From contig NZ_CAMYBV010000008.1 of the NCBI RefSeq assembly GCF_947254095.1, forward strand, positions 1 to 64,000: a stretch of 64,000 bases of DNA, written 5' to 3'. Below, piece after piece: positions 44,574-53,792 of this stretch (positions are counted from its first letter, which is position 1; every line of letters begins with the position of its first letter). Both the position numbers and the translations under genes were made by a program. The notes beneath the pieces are model-generated. The model made no database searches and was not told the DNA's origin. It worked only from the letters and a program-made list of their open reading frames with translations. Source of the DNA: an uncultured Mobiluncus sp. Its GTDB lineage: Bacteria > Actinomycetota > Actinomycetes > Actinomycetales > Actinomycetaceae.

Positions 44574-45755
44574 TCACACCCCCAAAGATGAACGTAAAGC
44601 GCCCAGCGCGCTCAAAGACGAAGCCGTATTGCTCAAGCTCGCGTTGGCTCCCATCGTGCCCTGGTTGCCTGCCAAAGCTCCCAAGCCGCCAGCCGCGTTG
44701 GAGCCGTACAGGGAGGAGCCGCCCAGGAATTGGCTGAGCAGCGTCGAGCTGTAAGAGTTATTCGAGTTGGCGGTTCCCATCAGGGACGCCAGCGGATTCG
44801 TACCCGCAGCGCCCGCCCCCGCTCCTGACAGGGCTCCCACCAGGGCGGCAGCCAGGTCTGCGGACGGATTGCCCGGATTTGCCGTACCCCGGTTCGCTGC
44901 TCCTGGCACGGCATTATTCTGAGTCAAAGCCGCGTTGCCCAGGGCTCCCAGCAAACTCACCAAGCCTGCCCCCACCGCATCAGCCGAGGGCGCCACCGCG
45001 CTGCCGTGGTTTTGGGTCGCCGGATTTTCACGCACCGCATTAGCAGCCGCGGGCCTGGCAGCACCTGAGGCTGCCGGCATCACCCGAGACGCCGCTTTTG
45101 CGGCAGCATTAGCGGCGGGAAGAGCGTTACCCGTGGGAACGGCCGCCCCCGGAGCATCTCCCGCGGAACGCATGACGCGACGAATGGTCACAATCGGACC
45201 CAAGTCAGAGACATTGGCTTCCGTCACGGTCTTGCCCGGACGCGGAGCGTGAATCGCCTTGCCGTTGCCGACATAAACCGCCACATGCCCGGAGTTACGC
45301 AGAATCAACAAATCGCCGGGTTTGGCATTCTTAATGCCGTCCACTTCCACCCCGGAGTGCTGCTGATCATAAGTGACTCGCGGCAGCGTTACGCCGACTT
45401 CCCGCGCGGCAGTCTGGACCAATCCGGAACAGTCCAAACCGGTTTTAGGGTTGGTGCCGCCCCACACGTAAGGTACCCCGATATAGGACCGGACCTTTTC
45501 CACAAAGGCTTCAGCAGTCCCCGGGACTCCTTGGACTTCCCCCTTGCCGGAGGTTCGGGTGGGAGTGGCCTTGTTAGCCGCAGAAATTTGACTGGCCAGC
45601 ATAGTGCTGAAGTTTCCTGAGGTCCCGGAAGTTTTAGACGCAGAATTCGCGGCCCCGCTCTCGGTCACAGAGACCGGAGGACGGCCGTGATTATTCAACG
45701 CGTTAATCATGTCTTGAATTGCACTAATTCTCGACTGGACACTAGCCAGGCTCAC
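44574..45755 (-). CDS. NlpC/P60 cell-wall hydrolase of the flagellar operon
   Basis: A 393-residue protein. Residues about 80-200 form an NlpC/P60 (C40) peptidase domain: catalytic Cys in TGLDCSGLVQTA, His in RNSGHVAVYVG and third residue in AIHAPRPG. The rest is Ala/Asn/Gly-rich, probably disordered. No signal peptide, so it would need the flagellar export route, as FlgJ does. It lies between fliJ and fliK, overlapping fliJ by four bases with a GTG start after GGGAGG. It probably opens the wall for the rod, replacing the glycosidase FlgJ. Confidence 0.82.
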   Translation of the reverse strand: MSLASVQSRISAIQDMINALNNHGRPPVSVTESGAANSASKTSGTSGNFSTMLASQISAANKATPTRTSGKGEVQGVPGTAEAFVEKVRSYIGVPYVWGGTNPKTGLDCSGLVQTAAREVGVTLPRVTYDQQHSGVEVDGIKNAKPGDLLILRNSGHVAVYVGNGKAIHAPRPGKTVTEANVSDLGPIVTIRRVMRSAGDAPGAAVPTGNALPAANAAAKAASRVMPAASGAARPAAANAVRENPATQNHGSAVAPSADAVGAGLVSLLGALGNAALTQNNAVPGAANRGTANPGNPSADLAAALVGALSGAGAGAAGTNPLASLMGTANSNNSYSSTLLSQFLGGSSLYGSNAAGGLGALAGNQGTMGANASLSNTASSLSALGALRSSLGV

Positions 45756-46291
45756 AATTGACCTCCCTTGGCAAAAGCCGGGTTTCGCTGACCGGTTGAG
45801 CCCGTCACAGACTCACTCGGGAGCGTTTCCCTCTTCGTGCGAACACGCGGTTCCGCACCGGTTTTGCCTTCCGTGGCACTGCCAGTGTTGCCCATGTGAG
45901 ACGCGAGCTCATCAAGAACAACCTGTTCCTTATGCAAATCATCGGCAATAACTTCTTCCGCATGACGATTTTCAAGCTTTTCTAAGGTTGCGGTGAGGCG
46001 CCGCGCCCCCTGCCATTCGTCTTGACGCTGATCCACCACCGCTTGCGCGTATTCTTTTCGAGCAATACCCTCTTGAATCTGCATCATCGCCGCGTTACGC
46101 ATCGCCGCAGCTACAGCCAGGTTTGTAGCCCCGGAAGTCTGCATGGAACCGAGCCGGGCCCGGGCCGAAGACAGCTGTTGGTCAGCGTGGTTTAAGTCCG
46201 CGTGAGCCGAGGCCAGACGACCGGCCGCCTGATCCTCTTGAAGCTGGCGTAAATTGAGTAAACCCTGAAGACGAAACGCGCGATCTACCAT
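45752..46291 (-). CDS. fliJ: Flagellar export protein FliJ
   Basis: A 179-residue coiled-coil protein (about residues 5-140) that links the ATPase FliI to FlhA and escorts chaperones. Weakly conserved family; assigned from helix pattern and position directly after fliI. The C-terminal 35 residues are polar and unlike FliJ. Confidence 0.75.
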   Translation of the reverse strand: MVDRAFRLQGLLNLRQLQEDQAAGRLASAHADLNHADQQLSSARARLGSMQTSGATNLAVAAAMRNAAMMQIQEGIARKEYAQAVVDQRQDEWQGARRLTATLEKLENRHAEEVIADDLHKEQVVLDELASHMGNTGSATEGKTGAEPRVRTKRETLPSESVTGSTGQRNPAFAKGGQL

Positions 46292-46303
46292 TTACTCCAC
46301 CCC

Positions 46304-47638
46304 CTACGCCGCTTCCTCAGACTTGAAAGCCTGATAGAGGTCAAACAGTTGTGACCATGCCGCGTCGAATTCGACCTTTTCATCGGTCTTTTGAGTCAGG
46401 AACGCCTCGATGTCAGCATCGTATTTCACAGCCGTATCCACTTCGGGGTTCGTACCGGCCTGATAAGCCCCCACGTCCAGCAGGTCCTGAACCGAACGTT
46501 TCGCCCCCATAATCTGCCGCAGAGCGGTAGCAGCCTCCTTTTGTTCCCGCGTCGTCACTTTTGAAGCCACCCGGGAAATGGAACCCAGGGCGTCGATAGC
46601 CGGATAGTGGCCGGCTACCGCCAGTTTCCGGTCCAGCACCACGTGCCCGTCAAGGATAGAACGCGCTTGGTCAGCGATGGGTTCGTTGTGGTCGTCACCA
46701 TCCACCAGCACGGTGTAGATGCCGGTCACGGACCCGACCGCACCGGAACCGGCCCGTTCCAACAGTTGGGCCATCATCGAGAAAGTCGAGGGCGGGTAGC
46801 CGCGCGTGGCGGGCGGTTCGCCGACAGACAGGCCGATTTCGCGCTGCGCCATGCAGGTACGGGTCAGGGAATCCATCATCAGCAGGACGTGGCGGCCCGC
46901 GTCTCGGTAGTACTCGGCGACGCGGGTGGCGGTAAAAGCAGCGCGTTTACGCAGCATCGGGGACTCGTCCGAGGTCGCCACCACCACGACCGAACGGGAC
47001 AGCCCCTCCTCGCCCAAGTCATCTTCCAAAAACTCACGAACCTCACGCCCGCGCTCACCCACCAGGGCAATGACACAAACTTCGGCGTTCGTGCCGCGCG
47101 CAATCATCGACATCAAGGTCGATTTACCGACCCCGGAACCGGCAAACAAGCCGATGCGCTGGCCTCGTCCCAAAGTCACCAGCGTGTCCAAAACCCGCAC
47201 CCCCATCGCGACGGGCATATCAATTCGGGCGCGTTCCAAAGCATTGGGAGCCGCCCCGTGAATCGGCACGCGGTCAGCCGCATAAATAGGACCTTTGCCG
47301 TCAAGCGGACGGCCCGCCGCATCAATAACCCGACCCAGCAGAGCCGGACCGACCGGAACTGTGGCCGGTAAACCGGTACCGCGAACCGGAGAACCAATCC
47401 GCAAACCGTCCAGATTGTCCAGCGGCATACACGAGGCAATGCCCGCGTCCAGCGCCACCACTTCGGCGGGCACTCCCGGATCGTCACCGACCAGCACGAC
47501 TTCACCAACAGAGCATTGCAAGCCGCGGACCTGCACAGACAGGCCCACAACGGATTCCACCTCACCGACCCGTTGGGGGCGTGAGGCGTTCAGCAAACTC
47601 ACAAAAGATGGTAAAGTGGCCAGCTCCAAGATGCTCAC
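46304..47638 (-). CDS. fliI: Flagellar export ATPase FliI
   Basis: 444 residues with the F1-beta-like ATPase core: Walker A GLFAGSGVGKSTLM, Walker B in VLLMMDSLTR, and EIGLSVGEPPATRGYPPS. Energises export. The GTG at 47638 overlaps the fliH stop (GTGA), so the longer upstream frame is rejected. Confidence 0.95.
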   Translation of the reverse strand: MSILELATLPSFVSLLNASRPQRVGEVESVVGLSVQVRGLQCSVGEVVLVGDDPGVPAEVVALDAGIASCMPLDNLDGLRIGSPVRGTGLPATVPVGPALLGRVIDAAGRPLDGKGPIYAADRVPIHGAAPNALERARIDMPVAMGVRVLDTLVTLGRGQRIGLFAGSGVGKSTLMSMIARGTNAEVCVIALVGERGREVREFLEDDLGEEGLSRSVVVVATSDESPMLRKRAAFTATRVAEYYRDAGRHVLLMMDSLTRTCMAQREIGLSVGEPPATRGYPPSTFSMMAQLLERAGSGAVGSVTGIYTVLVDGDDHNEPIADQARSILDGHVVLDRKLAVAGHYPAIDALGSISRVASKVTTREQKEAATALRQIMGAKRSVQDLLDVGAYQAGTNPEVDTAVKYDADIEAFLTQKTDEKVEFDAAWSQLFDLYQAFKSEEAA

Positions 47639-48339
47639 TCCTCGGCTGCTTGGGCGGACACCAGAGCCTCTCGAGCACGCCGCACAGCCGAAGTCAGCCG
47701 GGCATCCAGCAAACCCTCCGGCATGTAAGCCACCGCGTCGCCCGGATCCAGTTCCGAATCGGGAACCAGCTCCACCGGGCAATCCACGCCCAAGCTGGTC
47801 AGCGTAGCCACATCCTGTGGGTTCATATTGACTTTCACAATGTCTTTCGGATCATTCATCGACAAAGCCCGCTTTAACGCCGCCTTGGCGCGAGTCGGTT
47901 CGTCGGACAGTTCCGCCCCTATCAGGGCTTCCGCCAAATCCACAGCCGCTTCCATCAACGCGGCTTTCATCTCCTCGATGACCAGGGCGTCCCGGGAGGA
48001 AACCGCATCGGCGATGGCCTGAATTTCATCCATCGCGTCGACATAAGCTTCGGTGCGGGCTTCCTCAGCCAGACGAGCGTCCTCGTTTATGATGTTGCGT
48101 TCCTGTTCAGCTTCACGCGACGCCCGTTTTTGACCGGCCGCCCATCCGGAGGAAAACCCTTTGGCGTATCCGAAAGCCTGGGTGGATTTGTCGTCGCCCT
48201 TGGCTTGATTGGAAGCACCCGCCAAACGGAACGCGCCCGCCGCGGCCGACCCGGAAGCAGTGGACAAAGCCACCGGGTTGGGCGCGCCGCCGCGTCGCTG
48301 ATTTTCCTTGACCTCCAAGAGGTCCTGATCAAGCCACAT
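47635..48339 (-). CDS. fliH: Flagellar assembly protein FliH
   Basis: A 234-residue regulator of FliI. Long helical centre with EAEQERNIINEDARLAEEA, then a C-terminal V-ATPase-E-like domain (AVDLAEALIGAEL ... VKVNMNPQDV). The ATG at 48339 overlaps the end of fliG by 11 bases. Call rests on motif plus position. Confidence 0.85.
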   Translation of the reverse strand: MWLDQDLLEVKENQRRGGAPNPVALSTASGSAAAGAFRLAGASNQAKGDDKSTQAFGYAKGFSSGWAAGQKRASREAEQERNIINEDARLAEEARTEAYVDAMDEIQAIADAVSSRDALVIEEMKAALMEAAVDLAEALIGAELSDEPTRAKAALKRALSMNDPKDIVKVNMNPQDVATLTSLGVDCPVELVPDSELDPGDAVAYMPEGLLDARLTSAVRRAREALVSAQAAEE

Positions 48340-49354
48340 ATTCGTCTTCCTCCTCGCGGCGGATGACAATCTGGCCGGATTCCTCCATCTTGCGGATCAG
48401 CTGGACGATTTCGGAACGAGCCTCCTGAACCTGGCTCATGCGCACGCTGCCCAGCATGTCGATTTCTTCCATAACGTTCTGACGAGCACGCTCGGAGAGA
48501 TTCTTCATCAGGCGAGAACGCAGATCTTCGTTCGTGCCTTTCAGAGCCATCGCCAAGCGAGCCCCATCGACCTGACGCAGCACCAGCTGAATGCCCCGGT
48601 CTTCGAGCATAACGATGTCTTCAAAGACAAACATGCGGGAACGGACTTCATCAGCCAAGTCCTCGTCACGTTCTTCCAGTCCGGTCAGAATCATCTTTTC
48701 AGTGCCCGGATCGGCTCGGTTGATGATATCGACCAGCGGCTCGACACCGCCGATAGCTTGCATCTCTTCAGAGTTAATGACCTGCTCAGCCTTCTTTTGC
48801 AGGGATTCGGCGACCAAGGTCACCATCTCGGGGTTAGCGCGTTCCATCTGGGCAATCCGCACCGCCACATCGCCTTGGAGTTTCGGTCCCAAACCGGCCA
48901 TGACGCGCGCGGCATGATCCGGACGCAGGTGCGCCAGCACCAGGGCAATAGTCTGGGGATGTTCCGAGGAAACCAACGTCACGATTTCACGCGGGTCGGC
49001 GGACTTCAGGAAATCGAAAGGCTGACCCTGCATGCCTTGCATCAGGCGGTCCATGATTTCCTCGGCCTTTTCCCGACCGAAGGTCTGTTCCAAAACTTTC
49101 TGGGCGTAATCCAGACCGCCGTGGCCCAGCTGCAAACTTGCCGACGCTATCGAGTTTTCATAGAACTCATCAATGACATCAGCGGTGATTTCGCGGGGTA
49201 CGTTAGTCATCCGCAGAATCTCGGCTGACAGAGCCTCGACTTCATCATCATTCATTTCGCTCATGACGCGAGCGGCACGGTCCTTGCCAATCTGAATCAG
49301 CAGCAAGGCGGCTTTCTGCAACCCGCTCAGAGTAAGCGCTTGTGACACTACCAT
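48329..49354 (-). CDS. fliG: Flagellar motor switch protein FliG
   Basis: 341 residues; torque-generating rotor protein. N-terminal GLQKAALLLIQIGKDRAARV, middle EHPQTIALVLAHLRPDHAARV (the EHPQ motif), and the C-terminal charged helix around LEDRGIQLVLRQVDGARLAMALKG. The ATG at 49354 has GGGAGG ten bases upstream, within the end of fliF. Confidence 0.96.
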   Translation of the reverse strand: MVVSQALTLSGLQKAALLLIQIGKDRAARVMSEMNDDEVEALSAEILRMTNVPREITADVIDEFYENSIASASLQLGHGGLDYAQKVLEQTFGREKAEEIMDRLMQGMQGQPFDFLKSADPREIVTLVSSEHPQTIALVLAHLRPDHAARVMAGLGPKLQGDVAVRIAQMERANPEMVTLVAESLQKKAEQVINSEEMQAIGGVEPLVDIINRADPGTEKMILTGLEERDEDLADEVRSRMFVFEDIVMLEDRGIQLVLRQVDGARLAMALKGTNEDLRSRLMKNLSERARQNVMEEIDMLGSVRMSQVQEARSEIVQLIRKMEESGQIVIRREEEDEYVA

Positions 49355-49356
49355 GA

Positions 49357-50967
49357 TTAGTGACCTCCCATCCAAGCACGCAGCTGCTCAGCAACCAGTT
49401 GCGGCTTGTCCAGAGCCAGTTCGGAAATCTCCTCGCGCTTAGCTTCCAGCTTGAGCAGGACTGGATCCGGTTCAGGCTCGGGTTCCGGTTCAGGCTCCGG
49501 CTCGGGTTCCGGAATCGTGGCCGCCTCAATCTCGAGAGCTTCATCTTCCGGAGCACTCAAGGTGTAAGGATCGGGCAGCTGATCCAACTCGCCGAGGTCC
49601 AAAGCCTCACGTTCACGAGCCTTGGCACGTTTCTTGGCCACCGCCGCGATAATAATCAACAGCAGGATAATCAGCCCAGCAATCACAGCCTGACGAATCA
49701 GGGAGGCGGTCTTTGCCGCGGCCTCCGCGGCCGCTTCATCCGCCGCCGCCTTTTCGGCCGCTTTCTTGGCCGTGTCGTCAAACGGGGAGCGGGAAATGTT
49801 CACCATGTCTCCGGTGGCCGCATCGATACCGGTAGCCGCCGCCACCATGTCACGCACTTGTACCATATCTAGTTTCATGGAAGTCTCTTGATTCAGCACA
49901 ACCGACACGGACTTGCGCAACGCCGCGCCAGGACCGCGAGTCGATTGGGTCACCTCTTCGTTGACGGCGTTGTTCTGCACGTTTTGGGTGTTGGTGTAAT
50001 TGCCCCCGTTATTACCGTTCAGCTCATAAGGGTTACCGATGTTATCCGGCCCCAATACGCCTCCGACGATGGCTCCACCTCCTGTGTACTGTTCGGCCGC
50101 GTTCGAGGCGGACAGAGGCTTGACCCCGCCCTCCGGATCGGTATAGACCCGAGTCGTTTTCACTTGGTTATCTTGGGAGAGGTCAACTTGCGCCGAGACG
50201 CGGGCATTGCCCACTCCAACCAGGGGCTCCACTACCGCCAAAGCCTTGGCGACTAGACTCTTTTCCATCTCTGAAGCTGCGGCCGTACCACCCTCGACCT
50301 TGTCTGACAAGCTATTTCCCAGCGTATCGACCACGGTCACTCCCGACTTATCCAGGTTCGGCACGGAAGCTGAAACCATATTAATAATCGCCTGCACCGT
50401 GTCATTGGTAACGTCTTTGCGATTCTTCGGGGTGATAGTCACCGAAGCGGTGGTGGCAACCGGTTTCTTCGGGTCGGCAAACACGGTTTCCTGAGGGATG
50501 GCCAGGGCGACCGAGGACTTTTCAATCTCGTCCATCGTGTCAATCGTTTTGGCCAGCTCGCCTTCCAAGGCGCGTTTCTTTGCCATCTGCTGTTGGAAGT
50601 CTGAAGCCGCTACGCCCAAGTTGTCCAAAACGGCGTAACCGGCAGTGGGCTGAGTAGGCAGGTCGGCGGCAGCCAAGCTCATCCGTGCGCTCTGCACATC
50701 TTTGGCTGGCACCTTCACCACACCATTGTCGGTGACTTGATATTTGATGCCTTGCGAATCGAGCTGTTCAGTTACGGCGGCTTGATCTTTGTCCGTTAAA
50801 CCGGAGTACAGAGTGGTGTAATCAGGACGTGCCACCCAAGAGTAAAGCACTACGCCGCCCAAAATCAGCACGGCTACCCCGATAATCGACAGGGTCTTTT
50901 GGCCCAGGGAAAACTGGCCGACGGTGCTCTTGACTTTATCTACTGCGTTTACGATGACCGGTGGCAT
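49357..50967 (-). CDS. fliF: MS-ring protein FliF
   Basis: 536 residues: first membrane span near 25-45, ring-building domains with the LYSGLTDKDQAAVTEQLDSQG segment, second span near 430-450, and a C-terminal FliG-binding helix (DKPQLVAEQLRAWM). Before that helix is a run of seven or so Glu-Pro pairs (about 49465-49515), a spacer not typical of FliF. The start shares one base with the fliE stop (TAATG). Confidence 0.96.
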   Translation of the reverse strand: MPPVIVNAVDKVKSTVGQFSLGQKTLSIIGVAVLILGGVVLYSWVARPDYTTLYSGLTDKDQAAVTEQLDSQGIKYQVTDNGVVKVPAKDVQSARMSLAAADLPTQPTAGYAVLDNLGVAASDFQQQMAKKRALEGELAKTIDTMDEIEKSSVALAIPQETVFADPKKPVATTASVTITPKNRKDVTNDTVQAIINMVSASVPNLDKSGVTVVDTLGNSLSDKVEGGTAAASEMEKSLVAKALAVVEPLVGVGNARVSAQVDLSQDNQVKTTRVYTDPEGGVKPLSASNAAEQYTGGGAIVGGVLGPDNIGNPYELNGNNGGNYTNTQNVQNNAVNEEVTQSTRGPGAALRKSVSVVLNQETSMKLDMVQVRDMVAAATGIDAATGDMVNISRSPFDDTAKKAAEKAAADEAAAEAAAKTASLIRQAVIAGLIILLLIIIAAVAKKRAKAREREALDLGELDQLPDPYTLSAPEDEALEIEAATIPEPEPEPEPEPEPEPDPVLLKLEAKREEISELALDKPQLVAEQLRAWMGGH

Positions 50968-51398
50968 TATGCTTGCATCCTCATAATCTCGTTGAACATA
51001 TCAACTGCCTTATTCCGAATGGTGGAGGTCAGTTCCATGGTCAGCTGGGATTCTGCGGCTGCAATAGTGTATTGGTGGACATCATTGAGTTGCCCGGTTA
51101 GGGCCTGCACACCCAGCTTCTTGGCGGTACTCTCACGTTGCTGCATGTTGTAAACCGCATCGGCAAAGACGTTGCCGAAAGAGGTTTCCGCGACGTCGCG
51201 GATATCCCCACCCAACGGAGTTAGACCGGTGCCAGTCGGAGCGACGTGCGCGGCATTAGTGCCCAGGCGCGACGGACCGGCTTGGGTGGCTGCGGAACGT
51301 GAGAACCCAAGGGATTGTACGAAGTTATTGGTCAGCTGCTGAGTTCCGGTCAAGGAACTGGTCAGGTTGCTACCAATACCGTCTACAGAGTAAGGCAT
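50967..51398 (-). CDS. fliE: Hook-basal body protein FliE
   Basis: 143 residues. The last 80 are FliE (SFGNVFADAVYNMQQRESTAKKLG, then QYTIAAAESQLTMELTSTIRNK), the first rod component joining MS-ring and rod. The N-terminal 60 residues are a polar extension longer than usual. Confidence 0.92.
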   Translation of the reverse strand: MPYSVDGIGSNLTSSLTGTQQLTNNFVQSLGFSRSAATQAGPSRLGTNAAHVAPTGTGLTPLGGDIRDVAETSFGNVFADAVYNMQQRESTAKKLGVQALTGQLNDVHQYTIAAAESQLTMELTSTIRNKAVDMFNEIMRMQA

Positions 51399-51405
51399 GG
51401 CTTAC

Positions 51406-51804
51406 TTACCTCCCGATTTGCAATGCTGATTCGTAAGTGGACTTAGCACGGTCCACCACGGCAGCGTTCGCTTGGTAAGCCCTTTGCGCCATAATCAACT
51501 GGGTCATCTGTGATCCCAAGTCAATATCAGGGTGGCGGACATACCCTTCTTCATTCGCGTTCGGATCGCGAGGGTCGTACACGATCCGTCCATCGGTGCC
51601 ACCGAGCGCAATGCCCGATACCATCGTTCCTGCTGGACGCCCATAATCAACAGCCTGAGCCACGACGTAGCGGGCCCGGAAGGCCTCTTCGTCCATGGGT
51701 TTGGTGGTGTTGATGTTGGCGATGTTGTCCGAGATGCAGTCCAACCATTTACGGTTGACTGTCATGCCGGTTCCAGCGATACCGATTGCTCCAAACGTGG
51801 TCAT
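51406..51804 (-). CDS. flgC: Flagellar rod protein FlgC
   Basis: 132 residues. Rod protein with the N-terminal motif GIAGTGMTVNRKWLDCISDNIANINTT and the C-terminal helix QMTQLIMAQRAYQANAAVV. Overlaps flgB by four bases. Confidence 0.95.
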   Translation of the reverse strand: MTTFGAIGIAGTGMTVNRKWLDCISDNIANINTTKPMDEEAFRARYVVAQAVDYGRPAGTMVSGIALGGTDGRIVYDPRDPNANEEGYVRHPDIDLGSQMTQLIMAQRAYQANAAVVDRAKSTYESALQIGR

Positions 51805-52148
51805 GATGTCGTCCTCATGGCCGAGCGAATGTTGGTATATTCCCCACTGATTGCTTGGGTAGCCAGCTGGAAGCGAAGAACCGTATCCACACTCGAGATG
51901 GTCTCAGTGTCCAGATTGACATTGTTACCGTCGATACGAGTGGGCTCCAAAGAGCGGGCAGTGGCGATATGCGTGGTGGCAGGGTGTCCGAACTCAACGG
52001 CGCGAGCCAGTTCATTTTCGAACGAAACCTTGCCGGCTAAGAATCCCGGCGTCTGAATATTGGCGATGTTGTCGGCGATGACTCGCTGACGCATTGACAA
52101 TCCATCCAGCGCGGTCCGCATTGCTACGTAACCAACAGAATCAAACAT
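51801..52148 (-). CDS. flgB: Flagellar rod protein FlgB
   Basis: 115 residues. Contains LDGLSMRQRVIADNIANIQTPGF, the rod-protein signature, and KVSFENELARA. First gene of the 24-kb flagellar operon. GAGG precedes the ATG. Confidence 0.95.
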   Translation of the reverse strand: MFDSVGYVAMRTALDGLSMRQRVIADNIANIQTPGFLAGKVSFENELARAVEFGHPATTHIATARSLEPTRIDGNNVNLDTETISSVDTVLRFQLATQAISGEYTNIRSAMRTTS

Positions 52149-52246
52149 GACGACCTCACATGTTTTCTCGCTGGATCATTCCTTCGATCCTCATTCCGCA
52201 TAACTTCCTGCTTGCGGTTCAGTGCTTTTTGCGCTGACATATTCAA

Positions 52247-52254
52247 GTATCGGC
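52247..52254 (-). promoter_or_regulatory. Sigma-28-like -10 element before flgB
   Basis: The minus strand reads GCCGATAC, nearly the sigma-28 -10 consensus, about 95 bases before the flgB start. The -35 is weak: CAAA lies 12 bases upstream and TAAA lies about 25 bases upstream. A sigma-A-type promoter may also exist. Confidence 0.45.
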
Positions 52255-52862
52255 AGTTCCCAAGGATTTGTCGAGGGAATTTAATTATTGCGTTTGGGGT
52301 TCATGGGAAGTTCCTGGGAACCTCACTATTTTTACATCAAGTAGGTTTTTGTCAGTACAATTGTCCGAACTATATTCCCTGGTAAAGGCGGTTTCTGGAA
52401 GATTACACAGCTGTAACTTACCGTATTCCCAGCATTGGACTTTTACCACCTTGTAAGCTTTCAATCCGACCGCTTGCGTTCACCGTGGAAGTATTTTTTA
52501 TAATGCTGAGAAATATTTTTTCAGGCTTCTCTCAGTTTATGAGACGACGTCTTCTGATTACATTTATCCCCCGGTAGCTCGATTTCCATCTTTTTCTTGA
52601 ACATTCAAAAGGTTCCCCCACAAGCGGCTTTAGACACGAATACTTTAGGGGTGGTAACTTTCTGAAGTCTGACTGGGAGTTATAGTAAACTTTCCAGGGT
52701 GCACAAAATTTATTAGCGTGTAGGTTACATGGTGAGAAAAATCGTGTAGCGTTCATCGCATGAACCCCGATGGGACTAATGTCCCGCATGTGATGTTGGT
52801 CACATTATCTGATTTGTTCACATTTACACAGCAATTCCGCCGCTGTTTTGCCCCAATACTAA

Positions 52863-52900
52863 GGAAACTTCCAGGAAAAGTCTTTTTCCTGGAAGTTTCC
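52863..52900 (-). terminator. Terminator after the fliT-like gene
   Basis: Perfect 17-bp arms (52863-52879 and 52884-52900), loop of four bases, 28 bases past the stop of the fliT-like gene. No T-run of note follows. Confidence 0.7.
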
Positions 52901-52927
52901 CGTGAACGCAAAGCGAAGTATAGGCCT

Positions 52928-53236
52928 CTAACCCTGAACATCTAAATAAATCGGATTCGGATCGGTTTTCTGACTCGACCGTTGGCGCAAACGATCTCTT
53001 TCTTCACGGTTATTATCCATTGCAGCCATGATTCGTGCCTGTATGTCCTGCAACTCGCTTTGTAATTTGTGGGCCTGATTACGCAGTTGCGGCGGCAAAG
53101 CCCCCACAGCTGGTGGCTGCCACACGATTTCTTCCGGAATCTGACCGGCGCCAAGCTGCTGGCGAGCTTGCAGAACCTGCTGATGGATTTTTTCTAACTC
53201 TGCGGACCACTGCACCACATCCTGACTATCCGACAC
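52928..53236 (-). CDS. FliT-like chaperone candidate
   Basis: A 102-residue helical protein overlapping the end of fliS by 11 bases, the usual place of fliT. A GTG start at 53236 with AAGGG eight bases before is preferred over a longer frame. Charged amphipathic helices: QWSAELEKIHQQVLQARQQ and NQAHKLQSELQDIQARI. FliT serves as FliD chaperone in other bacteria; here this is inferred from size, helix content and position. Confidence 0.55.
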   Translation of the reverse strand: MSDSQDVVQWSAELEKIHQQVLQARQQLGAGQIPEEIVWQPPAVGALPPQLRNQAHKLQSELQDIQARIMAAMDNNREERDRLRQRSSQKTDPNPIYLDVQG

Positions 53237-53675
53237 CCAAATCACCCTTAGAGTTACGCTTGACCCCTGCCAGATCCGGCTGAGTCCCACCATTTTTTGC
53301 GTCGTTAGCTTCCATTTGCGCAGCCGCCTGTTTCCACGCGTCCGCCAGCGGCTCAAACAGCTCCCGTATCTCTTGAGCTTTATCAGCGTCACCCTGCACG
53401 TTGGCGTTGACCAGTTCCTTCATGGCATACACATACAAAGCCATCAAACCCTCAGCGCCGTCCCACACGTCCATCCGCAGGGATGACATCAATTCGGCGA
53501 TAATGTCCTGGGCGTGAGTGAGATTCTTATGCGCTTCTACCCGGTTCTGGCCGCGCAGGGCTTTCTCAGCCCGTCCAATATCAAGCAACAATCGGTCATA
53601 AAGCATTGTAAGCAGCCTCGCGGGAGAAGCTGTCGCAATAGAGTCTTGTTGGAACCGGTTAATTGCGGTTTGCAT
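53226..53675 (-). CDS. fliS: Flagellin chaperone FliS
   Basis: 149 residues. The FliS signature runs IATASPARLLTMLYDRLLLDI near the N-terminus, followed by helices with LSSLRMDVWDG-type ends. It keeps flagellin unfolded for export. The tail after residue 120 is longer than usual. Confidence 0.93.
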   Translation of the reverse strand: MQTAINRFQQDSIATASPARLLTMLYDRLLLDIGRAEKALRGQNRVEAHKNLTHAQDIIAELMSSLRMDVWDGAEGLMALYVYAMKELVNANVQGDADKAQEIRELFEPLADAWKQAAAQMEANDAKNGGTQPDLAGVKRNSKGDLGVG

Positions 53676-53715
53676 AGTTTCCCTCCGTAAAAATCACTAC
53701 CCACTACTACAATAC

Positions 53716-53751
53716 TTCGGCTGGGTCACTAATACAGTGAACCCAGCCGAA
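53716..53751 (-). terminator. Hairpin between fliD and fliS
   Basis: Arms of about 15 bp (TTCGGCTGGGT-CACT with AGTG-A-ACCCAGCCGAA) with one bulged base. No T-run follows on the minus strand, so it may be an mRNA-processing or attenuating hairpin rather than a full stop. Confidence 0.55.
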
Positions 53752-53792
53752 ATACCGAAAAATCTGCGTGGAGAATCTTCAGTCTGTCAAAA

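Larger units (their letters stand above)
52149..52927. other. 780-bp A+T-rich gene-free stretch
   Basis: Both neighbours run leftward, yet almost 0.8 kb holds no supportable gene. It contains the flgB promoter at the left and a strong terminator hairpin at the right (52863-52900). Base composition is clearly more A+T-rich than around it. Short open frames here lack ribosome sites and known motifs. No tRNA was recognised. Confidence 0.6.

Noticed and set aside
52532..52945. Small frames in the gap between flgB and the fliT-like gene
   Set aside because: No start signals, no known motifs, and they overlap the terminator hairpin.
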